From: a virus
Length of the DNA stretch: 64,000 nucleotides
IMG/VR virus record: IMGVR_UViG_3300026183_000930
Location: 1 to 64,000 of that record
Strand: one strand, 5' to 3'
Of this stretch, positions 1 to 7,814 are shown in pieces (within the stretch, counting starts at the first letter, position 1; each line of letters starts with the position of its first letter). The notes under the pieces are model-generated. The model searched no databases, had not been told where the DNA came from, and was given only the letters and a program-made list of their open reading frames with translations. The position numbers and the translations under genes are program-made.

Positions 1-708
1 TTGCAAATATTATTAATGCGAACACAACAACAAATTGAAAAAATTAAAAAAGGTCAAGGCGATCCTTACTCAATTAACAATGTTGTTGATGTTGAATCGC
101 TTTATAACTATTATGTTTCTAACGAAGGCAATGTTGTTCAAAAAAATACAGGGCCAAAAATATTAAAAGTAGATCCTACAGAAGATTTGTTTGATTCTTT
201 GATAAAGTCTTTAAAAAAACAAGTAGGAGATTTTGATGTAAGATATATGCACTACTTTGATGTCACTGATCCTCACATCATACACAATGATGATGAGTTT
301 GAATATCCAGATTGTTACAAAGCATTTACTATTCCTTTGCGAATTTATGGAAGCAGTGATGATGTCAAGTTAATTGTTTTTGATCAATACTATTATGGAG
401 GTCCTGCAAAATTTGTCAACGGTAGTGATATGTCAGATTATCCTGTGCATTATAATAAATTCTTAACTGACTATAATGATATTGAACAACAATCAAATGT
501 TGAACTAAATGACGCCGAGCTTGAGCATTTGACTCATCTGCAACCTAGTTGGTTAAAAGGATTAAGTATTAATAAAATACTGCCATGGTCTATAGGAAAA
601 GCATTGTGCTTTGATAGTTTGGCACTACATTGCTCATCTGATTTTAAAAGTAAAGGAATAACAAGAAAAATTGGGTTAAGTATATTTACAACCAGGAGTA
701 ACGTATGA
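1..708 (+). CDS. 2OG-Fe(II) oxygenase-like protein (5' end at window edge)
   Basis: The reading frame is open from base 1 (TTG), so the true start may lie outside the window; an in-frame ATG is at 16. The protein resembles double-stranded beta-helix Fe(II)/2-oxoglutarate oxygenases. An HxD-type motif (HND, about residues 96-98), a distal His near 210 and an Arg about 12 residues later in a hydrophobic strand fit a metal triad plus 2OG-binding Arg. The substrate cannot be read from sequence. The next gene starts inside its stop codon (ATGA overlap), so the two are probably translated together. The family assignment is inference from the motif pattern. Confidence 0.5.
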   Translation: MQILLMRTQQQIEKIKKGQGDPYSINNVVDVESLYNYYVSNEGNVVQKNTGPKILKVDPTEDLFDSLIKSLKKQVGDFDVRYMHYFDVTDPHIIHNDDEFEYPDCYKAFTIPLRIYGSSDDVKLIVFDQYYYGGPAKFVNGSDMSDYPVHYNKFLTDYNDIEQQSNVELNDAELEHLTHLQPSWLKGLSINKILPWSIGKALCFDSLALHCSSDFKSKGITRKIGLSIFTTRSNV

Positions 709-893
709 AACTAAATATGGAAGAAGTGAAAAAAGAATTAGATTTATTATTTCCAGAATCATACTGTGCCAATTGTGGTAGAGTAGGACCACATGAAAAC
801 CCACTGTATGAAGAATTTATTGACGGTGATAATAAACCAGTGATAATTGAAGTATGTAAACACTATGTTAAACAAAAAATAAAAAAGGATTAA
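705..893 (+). CDS. Small CxxC protein, function unknown
   Basis: A 62-residue protein whose ATG overlaps the stop of the upstream oxygenase-like gene by 4 nt. It carries one CxxC pair (about residues 21-24) and a third Cys near the C-terminus, so a metal-binding knuckle is possible but incomplete. The C-terminus is Lys-rich. No family recognised. It is the second gene of a plus-strand run that ends with peptide deformylase. Confidence 0.55.
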   Translation: MKLNMEEVKKELDLLFPESYCANCGRVGPHENPLYEEFIDGDNKPVIIEVCKHYVKQKIKKD

Positions 894-895
894 AC

Positions 896-1000
896 ATGAT
901 AAAATGGTTGAAAAATATTTGGTATGAGTTTAAAATACATTTAGCATATAAGAAAAAAATAAAAGAATTAAAAAAGAAAGATCCTTTTATTTACAAATAG
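896..1000 (+). CDS. 34-aa basic micro-protein
   Basis: A short frame of 34 codons starting 2 nt after the preceding stop and ending 9 nt before the deformylase ATG. Its N-terminal half is aromatic and hydrophobic (Trp, Leu, Ile, Tyr) and its C-terminal half is Lys-rich, as in an amphipathic membrane-associated peptide. Its tight packing between two genes on the same strand supports it. Its stop region also forms the TAGGA ribosome-binding site of the next gene. No homology recognised. Confidence 0.45.
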   Translation: MIKWLKNIWYEFKIHLAYKKKIKELKKKDPFIYK

Positions 1001-1009
1001 GAATATAAT

Positions 1010-1525
1010 ATGAAATTAGTTTTTTATCCAGATGCGTGGCTCACAAAAAAAGTAGAGACGTTTGACTTCGAAAAGTTAGATGCTGAACAGATTGAAAAAC
1101 AAATGATAACCTTGATGAAGATTTCAAAAGGTGTTGGCTTGGCCGCTAACCAAGTGGGCCTTGATGCACAAATATTTGTTATGACAAACAAGTACGGAGA
1201 AAACTTTTCAATTATCAATCCAACTATAGTTGCCGCAAGTCAAGAAACAGTCATGGGCGAAGAAGGTTGTTTGAGCTTTCCAGGATTGTTTTTAAAAGTT
1301 AAAAGAGCTCAATCACTTGCTGTTGAGTTTTACGATCCTAAAGGCAACAAGCAAAACATAGAATTCACAGACTGGGACGCAAGAGTTTTTCAACACGAGT
1401 TTGATCACTTGTACGGAATAAACTTTATCAATAGAGTTAGTAAACTTAAACTAGATATGGCTAAGAAAAAGCAGGAAAAATTAGTTAAAAAGATTATGAA
1501 CGATATTGAGCAAAATAAAAAATAA
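1010..1525 (+). CDS. def: Peptide deformylase
   Basis: Removes the formyl group from the initiator methionine of nascent proteins. All three family motifs are visible: GxGLAAxQ (residues 41-48), EGCLS (85-89) supplying the Cys ligand, and HExDH (129-133) supplying two His ligands and the catalytic Glu. At 171 residues it has normal bacterial length, unlike the shortened deformylases of some cyanophages, and has a basic C-terminal tail. A TAGGA ribosome-binding site overlaps the upstream stop. Phage deformylases are known in marine myoviruses and are thought to support processing of proteins made during infection. Confidence 0.95.
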   Translation: MKLVFYPDAWLTKKVETFDFEKLDAEQIEKQMITLMKISKGVGLAANQVGLDAQIFVMTNKYGENFSIINPTIVAASQETVMGEEGCLSFPGLFLKVKRAQSLAVEFYDPKGNKQNIEFTDWDARVFQHEFDHLYGINFINRVSKLKLDMAKKKQEKLVKKIMNDIEQNKK

Positions 1526-1526
1526 T

Positions 1527-1844
1527 TTAGATACTCCAATAATAATTCATTAAGCCACCCACTAACAACGTCACAAGTATTGCATTTAAAAATAGCAGTG
1601 CTCGGTCGTGCCATAAGTAACCAACCCATGCCCAACCAATTGTACCAAACAATCCAAACCACATATCCACATGTGGAATGGTTCCTACACTTCTAGAAGC
1701 AGTTGCTATTAAAATAAAAAATACTGATACCCATTTAACGTACCATGACAGATCACCTTTGGGTGTGACTTTCTTTATTACTCTAGATGAATTTAATTTC
1801 TTTATCTTGTCGTCAAGTTTTTCTTTTATAGGTTCAATTGTCAT
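1527..1844 (-). CDS. Small integral membrane protein, unknown
   Basis: A 105-residue protein with a charged N-terminal 30 residues followed by about three hydrophobic segments (near 33-50, 58-78 and 84-102), predicting an inner-membrane protein. Its start overlaps the 3' end of the NAD synthetase gene by 11 nt, so it is the last gene of a minus-strand run from 4002 to 1527. It converges on the deformylase gene with only 1 nt between stops. No family recognised. Confidence 0.7.
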   Translation of the reverse strand: MTIEPIKEKLDDKIKKLNSSRVIKKVTPKGDLSWYVKWVSVFFILIATASRSVGTIPHVDMWFGLFGTIGWAWVGYLWHDRALLFLNAILVTLLVGGLMNYYWSI

Positions 1845-2562
1845 TTTTAAATACCGGTATTGGATTCATTTTGTGTAAATTAACTTTTCTTATTTTTTGA
1901 TATGTGTCATAGTATTCACTGTTTGATCCATGTGTCATTGCATGTTCCATTTGTTCATATGTTAAGCCACCTAATTGATCTAGATCAGTTCTGCCATCTT
2001 CCCACAAACCATCTGTAGGAGGTGCATCTATAATTTCTTGTAACACATTTAAATCTTTACCCAACTGCCATACTTGTGATTTCATTAGATCTGCAATTGG
2101 TGATATGTCCACTCCACCATCTCCATACTTTGTGTAAAAGCCAACTCCAAAGTCTTCTACTTTGTTGCCTGTGCCAACAACTAAACCTTGTGTGGCACCT
2201 GCAATGTGATGCAGTGTGACCATTCTTATTCTTGATTTGGTATTTGCAAAAGCATGTTGATTGTTAAAGTCTATCTGCATTTCAAATTTGAATGCATTGT
2301 ACACTGTGTCTAAATCAACTGTGATGTGTTCAACGTTTGAAAACTTGTCTGTTAACCATTCACCATGTTTAATACTTAGATCGTGTTGTGATTGAATTTG
2401 TTTGATTGGCATTGACACTGCATACACAGGTAACTCTGTCATTGCACACAGAGTACTAACCACAGATGAATCAATACCACCAGACACTCCTACAACCAGT
2501 GTTTTACGATTGTGTTCCGTTGCATAATTTTTTATCCAGTTAGATATTTTGTTTTGTAACAT
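1834..2562 (-). CDS. nadE: NAD+ synthetase, ammonia-dependent
   Basis: Amidates nicotinic acid adenine dinucleotide to NAD+. The ATP-pyrophosphatase P-loop SGGIDS is at residues 27-32, and the conserved downstream segments (NKVEDFGVGFYTKYGDGG, then DISPIADL, and a C-terminal PTDGLWEDGRTD) match the family. At 242 residues it is the short, glutaminase-free form that uses ammonia. It follows the 60-residue gene by 1 nt. A phage copy suggests support or restoration of the host NAD pool during infection; that role is inference. Confidence 0.92.
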   Translation of the reverse strand: MLQNKISNWIKNYATEHNRKTLVVGVSGGIDSSVVSTLCAMTELPVYAVSMPIKQIQSQHDLSIKHGEWLTDKFSNVEHITVDLDTVYNAFKFEMQIDFNNQHAFANTKSRIRMVTLHHIAGATQGLVVGTGNKVEDFGVGFYTKYGDGGVDISPIADLMKSQVWQLGKDLNVLQEIIDAPPTDGLWEDGRTDLDQLGGLTYEQMEHAMTHGSNSEYYDTYQKIRKVNLHKMNPIPVFKNDN

Positions 2563-2563
2563 C

Positions 2564-2746
2564 TTATACTAATTCATTTTCATATTGTTTTTTACTAATC
2601 ATTTCACATTCCACAGCATCTACTTTTGCAACATCATACAGCAATTGAATTGATTGTTCAAAACTGCTGTAATCTTTTTCCCACCAAAGCACAGTGGCTT
2701 CTTGTGTTCCTTTAGTTACAGTCACTTTGTAATAACAGTTTGACAT
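2564..2746 (-). CDS. 60-aa hypothetical protein
   Basis: A small acidic protein, predicted mixed beta-alpha, starting directly upstream of nadE with 1 nt between the two. It contains adjacent Trp residues and a short helix-forming region. No family recognised. Its position in the same-strand run, with 8 nt to the upstream gene, supports translation as part of an operon. Confidence 0.6.
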   Translation of the reverse strand: MSNCYYKVTVTKGTQEATVLWWEKDYSSFEQSIQLLYDVAKVDAVECEMISKKQYENELV

Positions 2747-2754
2747 AATATTTT

Positions 2755-2964
2755 TTACTGCTTTAATGGATCATACACAAACTCATATCCACTCATGTTT
2801 GCTATGTACATGTTTTTGTTTGGCATTTTTACAAACCTTAATCTTATTGATCCGTTTTCCAAAGTCATTACTATGCCGTGTTGGTTACTTGAAATTACCA
2901 ATGCGTCCAGATATTGATCTTTGTCCGTGCAATGAATTTTAACTGTTTCATTTTCGTAATGCAT
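2755..2964 (-). CDS. 69-aa hypothetical protein
   Basis: A small protein of alternating hydrophobic and polar residues suggesting a beta-barrel such as an Sm or SH3-like fold. It lies between the radical SAM gene (3 nt gap) and the 60-residue gene (8 nt gap). No catalytic motif is visible and the family is not recognised. Confidence 0.6.
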   Translation of the reverse strand: MHYENETVKIHCTDKDQYLDALVISSNQHGIVMTLENGSIRLRFVKMPNKNMYIANMSGYEFVYDPLKQ

Positions 2965-2967
2965 ATT

Positions 2968-4002
2968 TTATATAATACTATGTTTTACAATTTTGTCAAC
3001 CTGAGAAAGGCTTTTGTTAAACATTCCATCCATTGACTTTGTTTGTTCTATCAACTGTTTATTAAGTTCCGGGCTGTGTACTGCTTGTTCTAAAAACTTT
3101 TCATTGGTTACGTTTTTAACTGTTTCTATATATGCAGGTGGCAGTGCATTCAAAGAAAGATATGGAGGCCAACTTAACACAGCAGGTATCCAAAATATGT
3201 TTCGCTGTTCAACATATTCTTTGATGTTTTGTGTGTCATGCACATTGTAAGCCTGTATCACAGTGTGGGCTGATATTGTTATGTTGCTATTGTTGTTCCT
3301 AAAATCTAGCCATTGGTTAATGACTTCTTCTTTAGTTTTCCAATCTGTTCCTTGTCTCACATATTCATCTACTTTGTTAATTCCATCAATGCTTAACATG
3401 AGATACAGCATTTTGAATTTTTTCAATTTGTCAATGTACTTGCTGGGAAAAAAAGTAGCATTGGTATTGACTTGAAGACTTATATTTTCAGCAACATTCT
3501 GCTGTTCCAGTATCTCTATCAATGATTTAAATTCAGGTGTGATAAAAGGTTCTCCGCCTAGATATTTGATTCTAGTGACATGATTCAAATCTATTGAATC
3601 AAGTATTTTTGTTAAATCTTGTTTTTCAACAGTTACATTTTTTATTTCAGCCCACTTGCTACTGTACTGTGGACTACACATTCTACAAGTGATGTTGCAT
3701 TGATTACTGACACTGATTTCTAAAAATTGTATTTTGTTACCAGATAACTCTGCATTTAAATTCTGCCTCATGCTTTTTCGCACACCTGCTTGTTCTTCTT
3801 TTTTGCATTTCAAACAGCCATCGTCCCAGTTGTCATCTTGCATGTTGTTTACCAAAGACTTGTAAAATTCAGAATTACGAAATTCAGAAAAAGAATGCTC
3901 GTTGATATTGTATCCAGACTGTTTGCTGTATCTACAACAGGGCTTGAAATTTCCTGCTACATCAATACAGACATGATTGTGAAAAGCATTGCAATTTGGC
4001 AT
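2968..4002 (-). CDS. Radical SAM protein with N-terminal twitch domain
   Basis: Contains the radical SAM CxxxCxxC motif (C102, C106, C109) that binds the 4Fe-4S cluster cleaving S-adenosylmethionine. N-terminal cysteines (C4, C12, C22, C23, C63, C66) resemble a SPASM/twitch auxiliary-cluster domain placed before the catalytic barrel. A GGEPF segment follows the cluster motif, as expected for SAM binding. This N-terminal-twitch arrangement recurs in marine phage proteins of unknown substrate. It is the first gene of the minus-strand run to nadE. It shares the same cysteine layout with the protein at 20243-21436. Confidence 0.88.
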   Translation of the reverse strand: MPNCNAFHNHVCIDVAGNFKPCCRYSKQSGYNINEHSFSEFRNSEFYKSLVNNMQDDNWDDGCLKCKKEEQAGVRKSMRQNLNAELSGNKIQFLEISVSNQCNITCRMCSPQYSSKWAEIKNVTVEKQDLTKILDSIDLNHVTRIKYLGGEPFITPEFKSLIEILEQQNVAENISLQVNTNATFFPSKYIDKLKKFKMLYLMLSIDGINKVDEYVRQGTDWKTKEEVINQWLDFRNNNSNITISAHTVIQAYNVHDTQNIKEYVEQRNIFWIPAVLSWPPYLSLNALPPAYIETVKNVTNEKFLEQAVHSPELNKQLIEQTKSMDGMFNKSLSQVDKIVKHSII

Positions 4003-4043
4003 TCCTGTATACTAACAGAGAATACATAAATTGTCAATTGATA

Positions 4044-4055
4044 AAAAGATCTTTT
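4044..4055. repeat. AAAAGATCTTTT palindrome, copy 1
   Basis: A perfect 12-bp palindrome in non-coding DNA just downstream of the start of the radical SAM gene on the opposite side. The same 12 bases recur at 17625, 19017 and 54899, always between genes. Confidence 0.6.
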
Positions 4056-4102
4056 ATGTGTTGGTATTTTGTTTTAACAGTCTCGGCAAGAATTCAATTG
4101 CA

Positions 4103-4283
4103 TTTGTATGTGTATTAGCAAATTTTGTATGTGCAATTACATAATTTGTATGTGTTTGTAAAATTTGTATGTGTTACACAGTTTGTATGTGCATTTCGTA
4201 AATTTTGTATGTGCTATTACATAATTTGTATGTGTATGTCGCATTTTTTACAAAACGTGTATGTGTTGTATTGTTTGTATGTG
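4103..4283 (+). repeat. TTTGTATGTG iteron-like direct repeat array
   Basis: Eight exact copies of the 10-mer TTTGTATGTG start at 4103, 4124, 4145, 4164, 4182, 4204, 4225 and 4274. Spacings are 21, 21, 19, 18, 22, 21 and 49 bp, that is about two helical turns. A degenerate copy (CGTGTATGTG at 4256) fills part of the wider gap. Sequences between copies differ, so the 10-mer itself is what is conserved. This is the layout expected of a protein-binding iteron array. Confidence 0.8.
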
Positions 4284-4428
4284 TATTAGAAGTTTTTTTA
4301 AAAAGGCGGGGGTTTTAAACAAAATAGTATGTGCAACGATTTTTACGGTGTCAGAATCCACATCAAAGGATGTACGGTTATGCCTGTTCGCACAGCTCAC
4401 AGGTACTGTTTCCACTGTGTGTAACAGT

Positions 4429-4505
4429 GCTGTAAAGTTCACACCCAAGCACCCATGCTAAAGACCTGTTTAAACAGCTTTACAGCGTCTTACAGTGGGG
4501 TCTTT
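4429..4505. repeat. Interlocking inverted repeats (possible pseudoknot)
   Basis: GCTGTAAAG (4429-4437) is perfectly complementary to CTTTACAGC (4478-4486). AAAGACC (4460-4466), inside that loop, is complementary to GGTCTTT (4499-4505), outside it. The two helices cross in the order of an H-type pseudoknot or could be alternatives. CTGTTTAAACAG (4466-4477) is also self-complementary. Either strand could carry the structure. Confidence 0.4.
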
Positions 4506-5176
4506 GACTGTGTAAGCATAAATGTGTGTCAAAGCACAAACCCTGGCTAAAAACAGTGAAAATCTGGTACCCAAAGCACACACCAAAGCACACAATTGGA
4601 ACACAATTAGTCATTGGCCTTAGCATGATCACATAGTGCATATAATAGCAATTGGCTAACCCTATAACCCTTGTTAAACTAGTACCATAGTGGATCACTG
4701 TTCGCTTTGCTCACCTCTGTTGACAGCCCGGCGAGTTCTGTTAAAAACACACCAAAGCAGTGTCAAGCATTATCAAGCATTGACCACAGTGTGTGCGAGT
4801 GCATAACCCTGATCACACAGTTGACAGCTGTGTCTGAGGGTGCTAGACCACATTCCGCATACAAAATCTATACATAACCGCAAGTTGCAAATACACCGCC
4901 GCCTATATGTACACCACATTTTTTTACTGCGTAATTTTTCAAAAACTCCAGAACATCAACCCCATCAAGTTTTAAAACCACTGTGTGTCCACATCATGCT
5001 CTAAACCAAGTTGCGTTTCCGCAACTCGTAGTAAATGCTTCGCATTAGCAGTTGCCCTTTCTTACCTCGCCCTCCGCCTATGTTATAGCCCATTTTTTTT
5101 GCTGTGCAACTAGCGCCAGGATCCAGGTTTCCAAGCCCCGGCTAGATCACATGGTCGGTGGGGTGATTTGAAAAAA

Positions 5177-5884
5177 TTATTTCATGAAGGTGTGGTTGCC
5201 CAACACACCTATGTACTGTTTACTATCTGCCCAGTGTGGATACACTAGATTGTGTGCATAGTAGAATACTGCACCATGGGTGTTATCACTGATCGTTAAC
5301 CCTGTACTGCCTGCTATCATTATGGCAAGTTCAACTGACTCCCGCCAAGCTCTGGCATTGCCTGTTATGGTTTCGCCTGTTGATTCGTAGTTGGCCCATA
5401 TCACATCCCGGTTACCATCACAGTACCATGAGAACTTGCATCTGTGCTTGACAGGATAGTACACTCTGTCTGCATCAGCTAGGTCTTTGTGTTGCTTGGT
5501 TTTCCATGATTCTCTCACAGGACCCTGTTGTACCACAGCACAATATGTACTGGGCCATCTTGAATCTAACACTCTATTACGAGTAACATTGCCCACTGCG
5601 GCTTTGCCCGAATATGATTCTGCCCTTGCTTCAAAGTATATGTTCTCTGCTAGACACACAACCTCATTGTGTTGGCTTTTGGCTACATCATTTGCATCCA
5701 ATTCTGTCCACAATATGTGCTGGGCCTGTGTGGTTAATTCTGCTACAGGTTCTGCCGATCGAGCTATACCTGTCAAAGTGGCACCTGTGATGACAGCTGT
5801 GACTATGATCACACACAGGGTTCTATACCAGATCCATGCTGTGTGGTACCAAGCAGTTGTTTGTCTTTGTGTATCGTTTTGCAT
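5177..5884 (-). CDS. SleB-type cell wall hydrolase with N-terminal membrane anchor
   Basis: Predicted peptidoglycan hydrolase of the SleB/CwlJ (Hydrolase_2) family. The signature with catalytic Glu (AENIYFEAR, Glu near residue 85), followed by GKAAVGNVTRNRV, is clear. Residues 21-41 form a hydrophobic segment with few positive charges after it, fitting a signal-anchor or signal-arrest-release endolysin that crosses the inner membrane. A sigma70-type promoter (5909-5936) and AGAGAGGTA leader precede the ATG. If this promoter is early, it is an odd place for a lysis gene; an alternative is remodelling of the envelope during infection. Confidence 0.85.
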   Translation of the reverse strand: MQNDTQRQTTAWYHTAWIWYRTLCVIIVTAVITGATLTGIARSAEPVAELTTQAQHILWTELDANDVAKSQHNEVVCLAENIYFEARAESYSGKAAVGNVTRNRVLDSRWPSTYCAVVQQGPVRESWKTKQHKDLADADRVYYPVKHRCKFSWYCDGNRDVIWANYESTGETITGNARAWRESVELAIMIAGSTGLTISDNTHGAVFYYAHNLVYPHWADSKQYIGVLGNHTFMK

Positions 5885-5908
5885 ATGTTACCTCTCTGTT
5901 ATATAAAC

Positions 5909-5936
5909 ATATTAGCATGTTAGGGGATCTTGTCAA
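5909..5936 (-). promoter_or_regulatory. Sigma70-type promoter for the SleB-type hydrolase
   Basis: On the minus strand: TTGACA (-35), 16-bp spacer ending in TGC, TAATAT (-10). An AGAGAGGTA Shine-Dalgarno leader follows before the ATG at 5884. Confidence 0.85.
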
Positions 5937-5958
5937 CCCCCTAACTGCTGTTGATTTG

Positions 5959-6339
5959 TTAGTCTGCTCTCGATTCCATGTGTGCATCCATGCCGTATTT
6001 GTTCAGCACTTCAGCAAAAGCATCACAGCCGTGTTCTTTGATGTCCATTGATTGTGTATGGCACCATTTGTGATCTGACATGATGTCATAGTAGCTGATG
6101 TACCAACCGCCTCGGTAAGCATTAGATCCAATGCCCACTTTCTTTAAGAAGTCTACAAACTTACCTCTTGCCGGACGGATCTTCACATTGGCAAATCCAC
6201 AGTACATGGGTTCACCGTGTCTTGACACAAACTGTTCCACAGCCAATTTAGCGGCCACACAAGCTTCGGTCCAAATCACACCCGGGTCTTGGCCTTCTGC
6301 CACAAACTGTCTTATTTCTTTTTGATCTTGTTTTAACAT
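5959..6339 (-). CDS. Conserved-looking hypothetical protein, 126 aa
   Basis: A soluble mixed alpha-beta protein. It has several aromatic pairs and a run of His, Cys and Asp residues in the C-terminal half, but no classical catalytic motif. It has its own sigma70-type promoter (6370-6397) and the AGAGAGGTA-type leader, so it is an independently transcribed early-type gene. I have the impression of similar phage proteins but cannot name a family. Confidence 0.75.
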   Translation of the reverse strand: MLKQDQKEIRQFVAEGQDPGVIWTEACVAAKLAVEQFVSRHGEPMYCGFANVKIRPARGKFVDFLKKVGIGSNAYRGGWYISYYDIMSDHKWCHTQSMDIKEHGCDAFAEVLNKYGMDAHMESRAD

Positions 6340-6369
6340 AAGTACCTCTCTATTGTTGTTTATGTTTTA

Positions 6370-6397
6370 ATATTAACATGGATTGTATTTTTGTCAA
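6370..6397 (-). promoter_or_regulatory. Sigma70-type promoter for the 126-aa gene
   Basis: TTGACA, 16-bp spacer ending in TGT, TAATAT, then an AGAGAGGTA leader on the minus strand. Confidence 0.85.
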
Positions 6398-6455
6398 CCA
6401 CACAATTAACAGGCCAACAGCTATAAAATGTAGCGGAGTTGGCTTGTGTTTGAGC

Positions 6456-6689
6456 CTAGGCACTTTTACGAGCCTTTTTTTGTTGCAGTTGTTTAACAGT
6501 AAATTGTAAAGTGGTCAACAATGCGTCAAACTCAGCAAGTTGTGTTGCATCGGGTTTACGAATAACATGCTTGGCACTGTTGGCAGTTACTTCGTAAAAC
6601 GGAGTTTTAGTTTTGTAAATGTAAATTGTGTTTGTAGATGTGCAGTGTGTTGCAAGTTGTTTTGCATTTAGTTGTTTTGTTGTGTGCAT
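6456..6689 (-). CDS. 77-aa basic hypothetical protein
   Basis: A small Lys- and Thr-rich protein, with a C-terminal helix rich in Gln, Lys and Arg. The ATG follows an AGAGAGGT ribosome-binding site and a promoter at 6720-6747. No family recognised. A basic C-terminal helix would allow nucleic-acid binding, but nothing proves it. Confidence 0.65.
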   Translation of the reverse strand: MHTTKQLNAKQLATHCTSTNTIYIYKTKTPFYEVTANSAKHVIRKPDATQLAEFDALLTTLQFTVKQLQQKKARKSA

Positions 6690-6719
6690 TATAAACCTCT
6701 CTGTTTGTTTATTAAGTTT

Positions 6720-6747
6720 ATAATAGCATAATAATAGAATCCGTCAA
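6720..6747 (-). promoter_or_regulatory. Sigma70-type promoter for the 77-aa gene
   Basis: TTGACG, 16-bp spacer ending in TGC, TATTAT on the minus strand, placed immediately after the upstream terminator (6755-6782). Confidence 0.8.
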
Positions 6748-6754
6748 CCATAAA

Positions 6755-6782
6755 AAAAAGCCCCTTTTTACGGGGGCTTTTT
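6755..6782 (-). terminator. Intrinsic terminator after the polysaccharide lyase gene
   Basis: AAAAAGCCCC (6755-6764) pairs with GGGGCTTTTT (6773-6782) across an 8-nt loop. In the minus direction the stem ends in a run of U, so it terminates the gene that stops at 6802. It also has T residues on the plus side and may act in both directions. Confidence 0.85.
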
Positions 6783-6801
6783 GAGGTACATCCTTCGAGG
6801 A

Positions 6802-7740
6802 TTAGTTATAAGGTCGGGTCACTGCTTCAAAACTTTTGCCATATGTTCTCACATCATCGTAATACACAACCTGTGTTGGATATGGATCTGCTTTGTTTTT
6901 TGTAGTTCCATCGATCCATGGCATGGGTGGAGTGTGATTGATTCTGCTGACATGAGTTTGATACAATCCAAATTTGAAATAGTTCTTGCCACCATCGGAT
7001 GTCTGTCCTTTGTAATCATATTTCAATTCACCGTTGATCCAAACTCTCACAATACCATCTTTGTTTTTACTGCTTTTAAACTCCAGCACAACATCTGTCC
7101 ATTTGCCCAACATGTCTTTGATGTCAAGCAAGTGTGCATTCTTTTTGTAGTAGCCTGAATAAGAATCTTTTTCTTGATAGAATGCTTTTAGATATCTCAC
7201 AGCCCAGTACCCACCGTTGTTGATTTCAAAACCCAAGTTGTGAGCAAAAGTTTTTCCATCTGGTTTATAGTTAGGCATGACTTGGTGTATCTGTGCCGCT
7301 TGTAGTTGCACAGGATCTACTGACACAAAGTCTTCTGGTAAGTAGATAGACCATGCAAAGAACTTGTGCTTGAATCCTTTTTTAACAGAAGTCAATTCCG
7401 ATCTGTGTCTATCGTTTTCACAATCATTCCAACTTTTGTCCCATGAACAATCACCTTCTCTGATTTCAAATTTGATAGACTGTGTGCCTGACTTTACTGG
7501 ATGTCCGTCTTCTGCATTCACAATTTGAATCTGATGTTTGTTATGAGTGTCACCTACAGATCTACCCCAATTGGTACCCGAAGCAATATCCTTAGGCAAT
7601 GTAGTACCCCATGGCATTTTGTAAAGTGACTTGCTGTCTGCTAAAGCAGGAACACTGGCAATGCCTAACATGATCATGATAGCAACTGTGCCACCCACTG
7701 TTAGGATTGTTAATTTGATAAATTCAATTGTTTGTTTCAT
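6802..7740 (-). CDS. Secreted polysaccharide lyase-like protein
   Basis: The protein begins with a signal peptide (hydrophobic segment about residues 10-30 followed by a VPALADS cleavage-like site). The mature part resembles the heparin-lyase-like Polysacc_lyase fold (concanavalin-like jelly roll). It has a Cys-containing GDCSW segment, an NDRHRSEL motif near 110, a segment of paired aromatic residues, a strand WVVLEF-like region and a C-terminal YYDDVRTYG motif. At 312 residues it is a single-domain enzyme. It has its own promoter (7763-7790) and terminator. It could digest capsular or extracellular polysaccharide. As it carries a signal peptide rather than being part of a tail fibre, it would be exported by the infected cell; substrate unknown. 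Confidence 0.7.
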   Translation of the reverse strand: MKQTIEFIKLTILTVGGTVAIMIMLGIASVPALADSKSLYKMPWGTTLPKDIASGTNWGRSVGDTHNKHQIQIVNAEDGHPVKSGTQSIKFEIREGDCSWDKSWNDCENDRHRSELTSVKKGFKHKFFAWSIYLPEDFVSVDPVQLQAAQIHQVMPNYKPDGKTFAHNLGFEINNGGYWAVRYLKAFYQEKDSYSGYYKKNAHLLDIKDMLGKWTDVVLEFKSSKNKDGIVRVWINGELKYDYKGQTSDGGKNYFKFGLYQTHVSRINHTPPMPWIDGTTKNKADPYPTQVVYYDDVRTYGKSFEAVTRPYN

Positions 7741-7762
7741 TGTACCTCTCTGTTTATTCTTT

Positions 7763-7790
7763 ATACTAACACAAAAGGGCGATATGTCAA
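7763..7790 (-). promoter_or_regulatory. Sigma70-type promoter for the polysaccharide lyase-like gene
   Basis: TTGACA, 16-bp spacer ending in TGT, TAGTAT, then AGAGAGGTA before the ATG at 7740. Confidence 0.85.
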
Positions 7791-7814
7791 CCGCCCTCTT
7801 AAAACTTTTTACAA

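Larger units (their letters stand above)
4003..5176. other. 1.17-kb non-coding region with repeats and inverted repeats
   Basis: No credible gene is visible. In order it holds an AAAAGATCTTTT palindrome (4044), eight exact TTTGTATGTG repeats (4103-4283), a small hairpin (4413-4429), two interlocking inverted repeats (4429-4505), recurrent CACACCAAAGCA-like words (4570-4755), and two compact hairpins (5009-5046). Base composition and repeat content differ from the flanking genes. A replication origin, a recombination or packaging site, or a source of structured RNA are all possible; the sequence does not decide between them. Confidence 0.6.
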
